Source: QALR01 sp045124015
GTDB taxonomy: Bacteria; Bacillota; Clostridia; Oscillospirales; CAG-272
NCBI GenBank assembly: GCA_045124015.1
Contig: JBGVLA010000192.1
Location: 1 to 64,000, forward strand
Reading direction: 5' to 3'
Length of the DNA: 64,000 nucleotides
Shown: in pieces, positions 8,898 through 16,321 of the stretch
Position numbering within the stretch: position 1 is the first letter of the stretch
Layout of the letters: every line of letters starts with the position of its first letter
The notes under the pieces: generated by a model
Databases searched by the model: none
What the model saw: the letters and a program-made list of their open reading frames with translations, nothing else
Told to the model about the DNA's origin: nothing
Position numbers and translations under genes: made by a program

Positions 8898-9386
8898 ATG
8901 AATTTTTACCGTTGGAATATTTTATATGCTATGATCAGCATCTTTCTTTATATATCCTTTCGCTTTGGCGTTGAACACTATTTGCGATACACCAAAAACA
9001 GCAAAACCTTTATCCGAAAAAATAAACAAGGCTTCTTAAATTATTGGTTTTATTGTAAAATGCGTTCGGAATTGAAGATCTTTTATAAGCTGAACGCCGC
9101 TTTGCTCCCGTTAACGCTCGTATTTACGATTTTGACGGTCTCTCTCGGATGGCTTTCGTTTATGCAGCTTCCAATTGCGATCCTGTCAGTACTTTTTTGT
9201 GTCGTGCAGATTCCGTCCATTCTGCTTTCGGGGAAATATGCTAATCTTTGGTATTACGGAAAAGCCTTCGTCTGGTTCAAACAAAATCCTGCAGGCGGCG
9301 GTTTTGATAGCTCCTTGTTTCATTTGGGCGGCATGCTTGGCATCATTGCTTTTGTCATCTATAATATCAGCTTGGCAGTTTCATAA
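8898..9386 (+). CDS. Uncharacterised integral membrane protein
   Basis: 162 residues with about four hydrophobic segments (near residues 4-22, 68-90, 92-110 and 140-160). Between the first two lies a basic loop rich in Lys and Arg (YTKNSKTFIRKNKQG). I recognise no family or catalytic motif. The start at 8898 is set by AAGGAG at 8887-8892. The gene has its own consensus promoter and a weak hairpin downstream, so it appears monocistronic. A transporter or envelope role is possible, but nothing in the sequence shows it. Confidence 0.6.
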   Translation: MNFYRWNILYAMISIFLYISFRFGVEHYLRYTKNSKTFIRKNKQGFLNYWFYCKMRSELKIFYKLNAALLPLTLVFTILTVSLGWLSFMQLPIAILSVLFCVVQIPSILLSGKYANLWYYGKAFVWFKQNPAGGGFDSSLFHLGGMLGIIAFVIYNISLAVS

Positions 9387-9402
9387 TCGTCAAACACAAA
9401 AC

Positions 9403-9430
9403 CACAGAGATCGACACGCTCTGTGATTTT
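9403..9430 (+). terminator. Weak hairpin terminator
   Basis: 7-bp stem CACAGAG/CTCTGTG (9403-9409 with 9419-9425), 9-nt loop, then ATTTT. Confidence 0.5.
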
Positions 9431-9594
9431 CTGCTGTCTTCCGCAGCTTGGAATATCATACATATGGATACTTCTGCAAAGCGATATGCCAGTATATTCT
9501 ACGCAAAAAAATGAAATTCTTCAAAAAAAATATGGAAAACTTTCAAAGAATGTAGTATACTGTTTTCACAATACATAAAACGAAGGAAAATTCC

Positions 9595-10125
9595 ATGAAA
9601 CATCTTCAAATCAAAAAACTCGTCATTTCCGCCATGATGTTGGCACTTTGTTTGCTTCTTCCCTTTTTAACGGGACAAATCCGAGAGATCGGCAGGATGC
9701 TCTCACCCATGCACTTGCCCGTTCTGATCTGCGGCTATGTTTGCGGACCTGTTTGGGGCTTTGCCGTCGGACTCGTTGCCGCACCGCTTCGCTCGATGAT
9801 CTTCTCCATGCCGGCTGTTCCCGAATGCTTCTTTATGGCGGCGGAGCTTGCCGTTTATGGGCTTATGAGCGGACTTTTTTACCGTATTTTCCCGAAAAAA
9901 TTGCCGTTCTATTACGTTTCCTTGCTCATCTCCATGGTTTCCGGCAGAATTCTTTACGGTATTTTGCATTTTGCTGTTGCAGGGATCCAAGGCAATTCCT
10001 ATCTTTTTGAGACCTTTCTTGCCGCCACCGTCCTCGGCTCGATCCCCGGTATGATCTTACAGCTCGTTTTGATACCGCTCATCTTGGCAGGGCTCAAGCG
10101 CACAGGATATCTGCCTCTCAAATAA
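9595..10125 (+). CDS. ECF transporter S component, substrate unknown
   Basis: 176-residue hydrophobic protein with about six membrane helices. The SPMHLPVLICGYVCGPVWGFAVGL segment is split by a conserved glycine turn, and a RSMIFSMP loop follows. This pattern is typical of the substrate-binding S subunits of energy-coupling-factor vitamin importers. No T subunit or ATPase gene is adjacent, so it probably shares a common ECF module (group II style). A TATACT box lies at 9556-9561. Substrates of relatives include thiamine precursors, pantothenate and folate, but I cannot choose between them. Confidence 0.75.
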   Translation: MKHLQIKKLVISAMMLALCLLLPFLTGQIREIGRMLSPMHLPVLICGYVCGPVWGFAVGLVAAPLRSMIFSMPAVPECFFMAAELAVYGLMSGLFYRIFPKKLPFYYVSLLISMVSGRILYGILHFAVAGIQGNSYLFETFLAATVLGSIPGMILQLVLIPLILAGLKRTGYLPLK

Positions 10126-10145
10126 ACATTCCTTACAAAAACATC

Positions 10146-10174
10146 TTGCATTTTGATTCTCGCTATGTTAAAAT
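10146..10174 (+). promoter_or_regulatory. Candidate promoter for the 10205 hydrolase
   Basis: TTGCAT (10146-10151), 17 nt, TAAAAT (10169-10174). Transcription would begin near 10181. An ATG exactly there would be leaderless, so translation more likely begins downstream. Confidence 0.45.
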
Positions 10175-10204
10175 AATACCATGCTAACAAAAAGCCGGAA
10201 AGGA

Positions 10205-11179
10205 ATGATTCGCTTGATCTTTCAAAAGCAGATCGAAAAGGTATATCGCGCACAGATGTTTTCCCGTCAGGAAATAAGCAATGCGGTCTTTTATTTCTCC
10301 GCAAAGGATTTTGACGGTCTTCATAAAGAACCCTATATTTTTACCGCCGCCGCAGGGCAAAGATTGCAAGGCTATTTTTATTTTTACGATTCCCCCGAAA
10401 AAAACCGTGTCATTGTATTTGATCACGGCATGGGCGCAGGACATCGCGCATACATGAAAGAGATCGAAACGCTTGCGCGCCACGGATATCTCGTCTTTGC
10501 CTACGATCACACAGGCTGTGTGGAATCGGAAGGCGAAAACACGAATGGCTTTGCGCAATCGCTTTCTGACCTCGACGCTTGTCTGAAGGCGCTAAAAGCC
10601 GACGAAACCTTGCAAGATCGGACCTTTGCCGTCGTTGGGCATAGCTGGGGCGCTTTCTCCTGCCAAAACATCGCGGCGTTTCATCCCGATATCACGCATA
10701 TCGTCGCCATGTCCGGCTTCGTTTCTGTAGAGGCGATCGTAAACCAAAACTTTGACGGTGCGCTGAAGCCCTTCCGCAAAGCGATCCTTGCACTTGAGCA
10801 AGATGCCAATCCCAAATATGCCGCCTGCCACGCGGTGGAATCGCTGAAAAAGACCAATGCGAAAACGTTGATCCTCCATTCCGCCGACGATCCGCTCGTA
10901 AAACGCGAATTCCATTTTGACGTCATGAAAAACGGACTTGCAGACAAAGAAAACATTCGTTTTCTTCTCGTAGACGGCAAAAAGCATAATCCCAATTATA
11001 CGACGGATGCGGTGAAATATAAAGATTCCTTTTTTGCCATTTTGACCAAAAAGATGAAAAAGCACGAGTTAAATGAGGAAGCTGCTGAGGATGCCTTCCG
11101 CAAAAGCTTCGATTGGAACCGCATGACAGCGCAGGATAAGAACGTTTGGAAAGAAATTTTTGATGTTCTCGATACGTGA
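10205..11179 (+). CDS. Alpha/beta hydrolase
   Basis: 324 residues from the ATG at 10205. Other possible starts are ATG 10181, which coincides with the predicted transcription start, and TTG 10214, which sits best behind AAAGGA. The alpha/beta-hydrolase core is clear: an oxyanion-strand DHGMGAGH, the nucleophile elbow GHSWGA (Ser about 147), an acid in HSADDPL and a histidine in KKHNPNY near the end. It is a serine hydrolase of the lysophospholipase/BAAT-like type, probably cytoplasmic because no signal peptide is present. Substrate unknown. It is monocistronic, with a terminator just downstream. Confidence 0.85.
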   Translation: MIRLIFQKQIEKVYRAQMFSRQEISNAVFYFSAKDFDGLHKEPYIFTAAAGQRLQGYFYFYDSPEKNRVIVFDHGMGAGHRAYMKEIETLARHGYLVFAYDHTGCVESEGENTNGFAQSLSDLDACLKALKADETLQDRTFAVVGHSWGAFSCQNIAAFHPDITHIVAMSGFVSVEAIVNQNFDGALKPFRKAILALEQDANPKYAACHAVESLKKTNAKTLILHSADDPLVKREFHFDVMKNGLADKENIRFLLVDGKKHNPNYTTDAVKYKDSFFAILTKKMKKHELNEEAAEDAFRKSFDWNRMTAQDKNVWKEIFDVLDT

Positions 11180-11186
11180 TCCTATC

Positions 11187-11220
11187 AAAATCCGACAGTT
11201 CATGTCGGATTTTTTATTTT
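11187..11220 (+). terminator. Rho-independent terminator after the hydrolase
   Basis: Perfect 11-bp stem (11187-11197 with 11203-11213), 5-nt loop, T-run. Confidence 0.9.
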
Positions 11221-11287
11221 TCGGAAAAACAATTCATTTCAAAAACAGTTTCAAAAAACAACATCTTCTCTCCTTCGAATAAAATAC

Positions 11288-11316
11288 TTGACAACCCCCG
11301 AAATATATGATACCAT
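11288..11316 (+). promoter_or_regulatory. Sigma-A promoter for the traX-like gene
   Basis: TTGACA (11288-11293), 17 nt, TACCAT (11311-11316). Confidence 0.6.
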
Positions 11317-11350
11317 AATATTATAAAACTTTCCAAAGAGGTGAGATTTT

Positions 11351-12076
11351 TTGAACCGCACCGCTCTCAAGGTCATTGCGTGTCTGACGATGCTCATCGA
11401 CCATATCGGTTTTTTGCTCCTGCCTGAGGTGGAATGGCTCCGTTATATCGGCAGACTTGCCATGCCGCTTTTTGCCTTTTTTATTGCGGAAGGCTGTCGA
11501 TATACCTCGAATAAACTGCGATATTTTCTGCAGATCTTTCTTCTCGGAGTCGCTTGCCAATCGGTCTACATTGCCGAGCAAGCCATCTTTAGCGAGGTCC
11601 GCTCCTTTTATCTCAATATCCTGCTGACCTTCTCCTTTTCCATCCTCATTTGCTTTGCCTATCTCTACTGGGAAAAAGCGACCGAAAACGGAGACATGAT
11701 CAAAAGCCGAATCGCCGCACTTCTTGTGCTTGGTGCCGTTCTCTTCGCCGCCGGCTTTTGCGCATTTTGTCAATACGTCGATTCCGAAACCTATTACGAG
11801 CTGACGTTGGATTACGGTCTGCCGGGCGTTCTTCTTCCGCTCGCCGCCATCCTTTCGAAGGACAGAAACAAGCAATTTTTGTATTTCTCTCTTGCCTTGA
11901 TCCTTTTCTGTATCATTGGCAGTCAAAATACACCCTACGTTTGGTTTGCTCTTTTCGATATTCCGCTTTTAGCCCTTTATAACGGGCAAAAGGGCAAGAC
12001 TCGATTCAAGTACGGTTTTTATCTCTTCTATCCCGCACATCTTGCGGCATTATACCTCATCCAAACAATTTTTTGA
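11351..12076 (+). CDS. TraX family membrane protein
   Basis: 241-residue polytopic membrane protein of the TraX family, named from the F-pilin acetylase but widespread in Firmicutes with unknown role. The N-terminal signature LKVIACLTMLIDHIG and the RYIGRLAMPLFAFFIAEGCRYT segment are diagnostic. About eight helices are present. The start is a TTG at 11351 behind AGAGGTGAG; no ATG fits the conserved N-terminus. It is not in a conjugation locus here, so a pilin-related role is unlikely. A chromosomal acyltransferase-like role is possible. Confidence 0.85.
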   Translation: MNRTALKVIACLTMLIDHIGFLLLPEVEWLRYIGRLAMPLFAFFIAEGCRYTSNKLRYFLQIFLLGVACQSVYIAEQAIFSEVRSFYLNILLTFSFSILICFAYLYWEKATENGDMIKSRIAALLVLGAVLFAAGFCAFCQYVDSETYYELTLDYGLPGVLLPLAAILSKDRNKQFLYFSLALILFCIIGSQNTPYVWFALFDIPLLALYNGQKGKTRFKYGFYLFYPAHLAALYLIQTIF

Positions 12077-12096
12077 TACAAATTTCATAAAAACGC

Positions 12097-12125
12097 TTGC
12101 GTTTAACGTCAAAACATTGTATACT
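12097..12125 (+). promoter_or_regulatory. Sigma-A promoter for the XRE fusion gene
   Basis: TTGCGT (12097-12102), 17 nt, TATACT (12120-12125). Confidence 0.7.
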
Positions 12126-12178
12126 ATTTAAGTAAATATCAGGATTTCAAAACAGAAACGAAAGGATGAATTTTAGTC

Positions 12179-12955
12179 ATGAAAAACGAAGTCGCTCGCC
12201 TTCGCAAAGAACGAAAGATCAGCCAAGATGCGCTTGCTTGCGCTATGGGTGTTTCGCGTCAGACTATTTGTTCCATTGAAAACGGAAAATACAACCCTTC
12301 CATCATTCTCGCAATCCATATTGCCCGCTACTTCGGCAAAACCGTCGAAGAAGTATTCCTTGCAGATGATATTACCACATGGAAAACCGCGGAAATGCTC
12401 CGCATGAACACCAAATATAACAAAAATTACGACGATAACAGACGGATCATGCTGGAGCCCGACGTGATCATCGGTCAAAACAACCCGCCCTGCGATATGT
12501 TCCGTTACGGAAGCTTCCCGCTTTCCTTCAACGGCGGCGAAGCCATCGCCCTTTATAATTACGGCATCCTTGCGGAAAAGCCTCGTTCCCTTGCCGATAT
12601 TTTGTATGAGCTTGAAGAAAACGATATGGCGCTTCTCGGCGGCTTTGCCGGAACAGATCCGAAAAAGCTCGGCGCCTATTTCCTTGGTCATGACATCCGA
12701 TATAAGATGATCACGGCAGACGACGTATTTGATAAACACATTCGCAGAAAATGCGGTGTATTCATCTACTCTTATTTCGATGTACGAAACCTTCTCGAGG
12801 TCAAGGGCATCCATACCGTTGCCGGTGTATACGATGAGCTCGGTATCACCATATACAATTATCACGACAACGACACCAAGCCCACGCATTTCAAAACCGC
12901 CAAAGCCTTGGCAGAAGGCAAAAATCTCATTTGCGCTTACGTTTTTGATGTATAA
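12179..12955 (+). CDS. XRE-family regulator fused to a degenerate papain-like (C39-type) domain
   Basis: 258 residues. An XRE helix-turn-helix occupies residues 4-60 (RLRKERKISQDALACAMGVS, then RQTICSIENG). Residues 105-235 resemble the cysteine-peptidase C39-like fold: a nucleophile helix, a GT-PKKLGAYF block, a late histidine (HTVAG, His212) and a YNYHDND strand. At the nucleophile position the motif reads FNGGEAIALYN, with glycine where the cysteine of active members sits. I therefore infer a non-catalytic sensor or peptide-binding domain. The DNA-binding half is confident; the C-terminal assignment is by eye. It is preceded by a good promoter and followed by a large hairpin element. Confidence 0.75.
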   Translation: MKNEVARLRKERKISQDALACAMGVSRQTICSIENGKYNPSIILAIHIARYFGKTVEEVFLADDITTWKTAEMLRMNTKYNKNYDDNRRIMLEPDVIIGQNNPPCDMFRYGSFPLSFNGGEAIALYNYGILAEKPRSLADILYELEENDMALLGGFAGTDPKKLGAYFLGHDIRYKMITADDVFDKHIRRKCGVFIYSYFDVRNLLEVKGIHTVAGVYDELGITIYNYHDNDTKPTHFKTAKALAEGKNLICAYVFDV

Positions 12956-12961
12956 GACAAC

Positions 12962-13312
12962 AAAAAGCCCGAACGATGAGGCATCTGCGATAAAGCAGGT
13001 GCCTCAGTTATATTCGCCTTGCGGCGAGTTCTATTGCTGCGCAGTGCTATTCAGCTATCGCTGAGTGATATTCGCTACGCGAGTTGAAAAGAGCGAATAT
13101 AATATCACTGCGGCCAACGGGCGCAATACCACTGCCGCAGAAGCGGCAATATCACGCCAAGCAAGCGCGAGGCATATCACTTTCAGAATTTGTTCCTACA
13201 AATTCTGTGCTTGCAAAAAAGAGGACAGAGAACGCAAAATTTCTCTGTCCTTTTCTGTTTGTATTCGTTTTTTCGTTCTGCTTTATCGCAGATACCCGAT
13301 GTTCGGGCTTTT
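12962..13312. repeat. Hairpin-rich intergenic element with ~35-bp imperfect terminal inverted repeats
   Basis: The 380 nt between the XRE gene and GH20 contain no gene. The ends (about 12963-12998 and 13278-13312) are inverted copies sharing AAAAGCCCGAAC and ATCTGCGATAAAGCAG. Inside lie successive short palindromes (TCGCC-GGCGA, CTGCGCAG, TCAGC-GCTGA, TCGC-GCGA, TGCCGC-GCGGCA), several separated by an AGTKMTATT spacer. Two longer hairpins follow: CAGAATTTGT/ACAAATTCTG and GGACAGAGAA/TTCTCTGTCC. The left end is itself a hairpin (GAGGCATCTGC/GCAGGTGCCTC) that may terminate the XRE transcript. It looks like a MITE-like or RNA-structured mobile element without its own gene. Confidence 0.65.
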
Positions 13313-13335
13313 CGATTTTTAATTTTTGAAAAAAA

Positions 13336-14970
13336 TCACATACGAATATAATTCATCGCAATGCTTGCCGCGGAATACGCATGATGCCATTGACCTGCGT
13401 TACCACCGTCATGCGGCAAGACCGCTTCTTCCAATTCTGCAATACCGTCGAGCTTACCATCGGCAAGATCAAGAAGTCTGCGCTTACAGTTCTTCACACG
13501 AGCGAGAAGTCCGCCGAGGCGCATATCCTGCATCTCAAAGCCATAGGTCTTATTGACCGTTTCCCACTGATAACGGAACGCCGTATAGAACGCTTCCCAT
13601 TTCTCGCAGAAAAGCGTATAATCGCCTTCCGCAAGCGCGCGAAGTCCTTCCTTATCTCCCTTTTCGTAAAGCGCACGGGTGCGGATACCCAAGTCAAATT
13701 TCTCCGTCAAGATATCGCAAAGCGCCGCCTGCGTCTTAAAGAGATAACCGAACTCGGGATATTTTTCAGCACTTGCGTAAAGGAGCTTCGCATAGTCCGC
13801 AAACACCTTAGGATCAACGGGCTTATCGTGATTCTTATCCACAATGCCAAGGAAGGGATCGTTATAAAGACGGTTTTTGGAATAGTTCGAGGAGCCTGTG
13901 CCGTATTCCTCGCCGTAAATGTAATTGGGAAGGTCAAGCGCGATCATATCGTCATACGAAACGCCCGTGATCTCGAGGAATTTCGCTTTCATTTCGTCCT
14001 CATCCATACCTTCTGCCATTGCCGCCGCGTGCATAAGCGCCGGCAAAACAGCAAAGATGGGGGTTTCGCCGCCGTCATCGCCCCACATCGTGAGAATCGC
14101 ATTCTTCACGCCGTTGCGGATACAAGCAGGGATCGCAACCTCATTTCGGCGGATACTATAGCGGTTATGCGGTGTGAAGCCACCCCAGCACCATGCGCCG
14201 CCCGCAAACCATACGCGATTCGGAGAAAGCTCATTCGAAAGCGACATCATCGCATCATAAACCGTAGCGTCGGTATTGTAATAATCCCAATAAACGCCCG
14301 AAAGATCAGCGGGAACCTTATCGCAGACCTCCTTGGAGATATGATACGTACCGATCTTATCCTTGGGAACGTAATAATCGCCGTCAAGGTCAAGACGGAA
14401 GAACATATCGTTCCACATTAAGGGCTCATAGCCATACTTGCGCGCAATTTCACAAACGCGGTTCAAATGCGCGAGCAAGATCTCGTGGCGGTTATGATAT
14501 CCGTTGCGATCGAGATATTTTCCAAGACCGACCATATGTGCTTCGTCCATACCGATATGGATCTTACGGGAGCGGAGCGATCTCGAGAGGGCATCAAACA
14601 TCGCATCGATGAGTGCATAGGTACGTTCATCGCCCGCAAGCAAGATATCGTTGCAATCGCAGATCTTTCTGAAACGATCCCAGCGCATCAGCGCATTGAC
14701 ATGCGCCAAAGTCTGGATACAAGGAATCATTTCCACGCCGAGGGATGCCGCGTAATCGTCGATCTCACGAAGCTCATCCATCGTATATTTGCCGCGCTTA
14801 TAACCGAAAAAGGGTTCGCTCGGAATCTCATAGGTATCTTCCGTATAAAGCATCGCGCAGTTATAACCCATTTTCGAAATCATCTCGATAAAGCGTTTGA
14901 GGGCGGTCAAATTCGGGATGGCATTACGGGAACAGTCGATCATAACGCCGAATTTTTCAAAATGTTTCAT
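13336..14970 (-). CDS. GH20-family beta-N-acetylhexosaminidase
   Basis: 544 residues with a TIM-barrel fold of glycoside hydrolase family 20. The catalytic Asp-Glu pair is in IHIGMDEAH (Asp142, Glu143), preceded by a QTLAHVNALMRW strand typical of the family. There is no signal peptide, so it is probably cytoplasmic and acts on imported amino-sugar oligosaccharides by substrate-assisted cleavage. A C-terminal helical extension (about 380-544) lies beyond the barrel. A consensus promoter and a CAGGAG ribosome site precede the ATG. It is monocistronic. The distinct subfamily, lacking the usual N-terminal GH20b domain, makes exact substrate uncertain. Confidence 0.85.
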   Translation of the reverse strand: MKHFEKFGVMIDCSRNAIPNLTALKRFIEMISKMGYNCAMLYTEDTYEIPSEPFFGYKRGKYTMDELREIDDYAASLGVEMIPCIQTLAHVNALMRWDRFRKICDCNDILLAGDERTYALIDAMFDALSRSLRSRKIHIGMDEAHMVGLGKYLDRNGYHNRHEILLAHLNRVCEIARKYGYEPLMWNDMFFRLDLDGDYYVPKDKIGTYHISKEVCDKVPADLSGVYWDYYNTDATVYDAMMSLSNELSPNRVWFAGGAWCWGGFTPHNRYSIRRNEVAIPACIRNGVKNAILTMWGDDGGETPIFAVLPALMHAAAMAEGMDEDEMKAKFLEITGVSYDDMIALDLPNYIYGEEYGTGSSNYSKNRLYNDPFLGIVDKNHDKPVDPKVFADYAKLLYASAEKYPEFGYLFKTQAALCDILTEKFDLGIRTRALYEKGDKEGLRALAEGDYTLFCEKWEAFYTAFRYQWETVNKTYGFEMQDMRLGGLLARVKNCKRRLLDLADGKLDGIAELEEAVLPHDGGNAGQWHHAYSAASIAMNYIRM

Positions 14971-15004
14971 AGTTCATCTCCTGCTTGATTATTATGATAA
15001 TTTC

Positions 15005-15034
15005 AGCATAACACGAAAAAGCACGATTTGTCAA
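15005..15034 (-). promoter_or_regulatory. Sigma-A promoter for the GH20 gene
   Basis: On the minus strand TTGACA (15034-15029), 18 nt, TATGCT (15010-15005). Confidence 0.65.
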
Positions 15035-15052
15035 GATAAATTTCATCTCATA

Positions 15053-15091
15053 TGCAAAAAGCACCGCATCGGTCAACCGATGCGGTGCTTT
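15053..15091 (-). terminator. Terminator of the rubrerythrin operon
   Basis: Perfect 15-bp stem (15058-15072 with 15077-15091) with a 4-nt loop and a T-run on the minus strand. Confidence 0.85.
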
Positions 15092-15121
15092 CAATTATGT
15101 CATAAACGATAATTCATTCGT

Positions 15122-15198
15122 CTCTCGCCGTTCCACCTCATTTCGATACCACGAAAGCGACGGCAGGCGAGCATACGGAGACGGCGACGCGCCGCTTA
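15122..15198 (-). repeat. Stop-codon-associated two-hairpin element, copy 2
   Basis: On the minus strand it begins with the rubrerythrin TAA: GCGGCGCGTCGCCG, then TGCTCGCCTG, and CGGCGAGA near its end. It has the same order and spacing as the copy after yebC. Confidence 0.7.
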
Positions 15199-15744
15199 AT
15201 AGTTTTCTTTTCTGACTTCGAAATAGCTCTGAGGATGGTTGCAAACGGGGCAAACGTGAGGTGCATTCTCGCCCTTCACCATATGACCGCAGTTGCGGCA
15301 TTCCCAAACGACCTCTTCATCCTTTGCAAAAACGGAAACGGTCTCCACGTTTTTAAGGAGTGCACGATAGCGTTCCTCGTGGGATTTTTCGATAGCAGCA
15401 ACACCGCGGAACTGTTCTGCGAGAGAATGGAAGCCTTCTTCGTCTGCTTCGTCAGCCATACGCGCATACATATCGACCCATTCGTCATGCTCGCCCTCTG
15501 CTGCATGAAGAAGGTTTTCTGCGGTATCGCCAAGCTCGCCGAGAGCCTTGAACCAAAGCTTTGCGTGTTCCTTTTCGTTTTCTGCTGTTTTGAGGAAAAG
15601 CTCAGCGATCTGCTCGTAGCCGGCTTTTTTTGCCGCAGACGCGAAATATGTATACTTATTTCTTGCCTGCGATTCGCCTGCAAATGCTTCCCAGAGATTT
15701 TTCTCTGTCTTTGTGCCTGCGTAAATGTTTTTCTTGTTTTCCAT
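15196..15744 (-). CDS. Rubrerythrin
   Basis: 182-residue non-heme di-iron peroxidase that removes hydrogen peroxide in anaerobes. The N-terminal four-helix ferritin-like domain carries the two E-x2-H-type iron motifs (ENEKEHAKLWF near 55-65 and EKSHEERY near 115-125). The C-terminal rubredoxin domain has CRNCG and CPVCNHP, four cysteines for one iron. Last gene of a minus-strand run with thioredoxin (23-nt gap) and ferredoxin-thioredoxin reductase, suggesting a shared redox role in oxidative stress. AGGAGG lies before the ATG. A terminator lies about 105 nt beyond the stop. Confidence 0.95.
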   Translation of the reverse strand: MENKKNIYAGTKTEKNLWEAFAGESQARNKYTYFASAAKKAGYEQIAELFLKTAENEKEHAKLWFKALGELGDTAENLLHAAEGEHDEWVDMYARMADEADEEGFHSLAEQFRGVAAIEKSHEERYRALLKNVETVSVFAKDEEVVWECRNCGHMVKGENAPHVCPVCNHPQSYFEVRKENY

Positions 15745-15767
15745 GATATGCCTCCTACTTATATTTA

Positions 15768-16079
15768 TTATTTCAAAAGTGCCAAAATTTGTTCTTTCGG
15801 ATATGCGCCGCGAAGCTGACCCGTCATTCTGCCGTTTTTCATGGCAACGAGCGTCGGGATCGCTTCAATGCGGAATGCTTCCGCAAGCTCGGGTTCTTCG
15901 TCAACGTTGACCTTGCCGACGAGATATTCGGGATGCTCCTCGGCGATCGCCTCGATGGTCGGCGCGATCATCTGACAAGGACCGCACCATGTTGCCCAGA
16001 AATCGAGCAAAACGGGCTTTTCGCTTTTGAGAACGAGCGCTTCAAAATTTTCTTTGGTGATCTGAACGTAAGCTCCCAT
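15768..16079 (-). CDS. trxA: Thioredoxin
   Basis: 103-residue thioredoxin with the classical WCGPC redox centre (Cys32, Cys35) and the cis-proline in EAIPTLV. The ATG at 16079 is chosen because AAGGAAG lies about 8 nt upstream. An in-frame start 6 codons earlier would begin just at the end of the upstream gene and adds a non-conserved extension. It lies 14 nt downstream of a ferredoxin-thioredoxin reductase catalytic subunit. The likely path is ferredoxin to FTR to this thioredoxin to disulfide targets, independent of NADPH. Confidence 0.95.
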   Translation of the reverse strand: MGAYVQITKENFEALVLKSEKPVLLDFWATWCGPCQMIAPTIEAIAEEHPEYLVGKVNVDEEPELAEAFRIEAIPTLVAMKNGRMTGQLRGAYPKEQILALLK

Positions 16080-16093
16080 CGTGTTTCTTCCTT

Positions 16094-16294
16094 TCATTCT
16101 TTAGATTTATAATACAAAAGGCAATGACAATAGCCTTCGAAATTCGGGTCTGCAATTTGGTCGCGGAATTCCTTGCACATACATTTGTTGTCCTCGGTCT
16201 TCTGCAAACGGCAGGGACAGTAGCCGTCCTTCTTTTTGAGTCCCTCTTTGATCTTCGCCACGATCTCGGCGTTTTCATTCAAACGAACTGCCAT
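16094..16294 (-). CDS. Ferredoxin:thioredoxin reductase catalytic-chain-like protein
   Basis: 66-residue protein with three Cys-x-Cys motifs: CPC at 26-28, CMC at 38-40 and CHC at 56-58. This is the cysteine pattern of the catalytic beta chain of ferredoxin:thioredoxin reductase, which holds a [4Fe-4S] cluster next to a redox-active disulfide. The spacing between the first two motifs (9 residues) is shorter than in plant/cyanobacterial FTR. No variable alpha subunit is encoded nearby. The canonical AAAGGAGGT site precedes the ATG. The gene order FTR-thioredoxin-rubrerythrin supports the function. Exact electron donor is inferred, not shown. Confidence 0.85.
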   Translation of the reverse strand: MAVRLNENAEIVAKIKEGLKKKDGYCPCRLQKTEDNKCMCKEFRDQIADPNFEGYCHCLLYYKSKE

Positions 16295-16321
16295 AGATTT
16301 ACCTCCTTTGGATAAAAAGCA

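Noticed and set aside
9595..10125. Assigning a vitamin to the orphan ECF S component
   Set aside because: No riboswitch or pathway gene lies next to it; the substrate cannot be supported.
11351..12076. Conjugative transfer function for the TraX-like gene
   Set aside because: No other tra, relaxase or pilus genes are near; chromosomal TraX-like proteins are common in Firmicutes.
12990..13160. Possible CRISPR array (alternating spacer-like and repeat-like units)
   Set aside because: The recurring part is only about 9 nt and variable, the changing parts are palindromes, and no cas genes are present.
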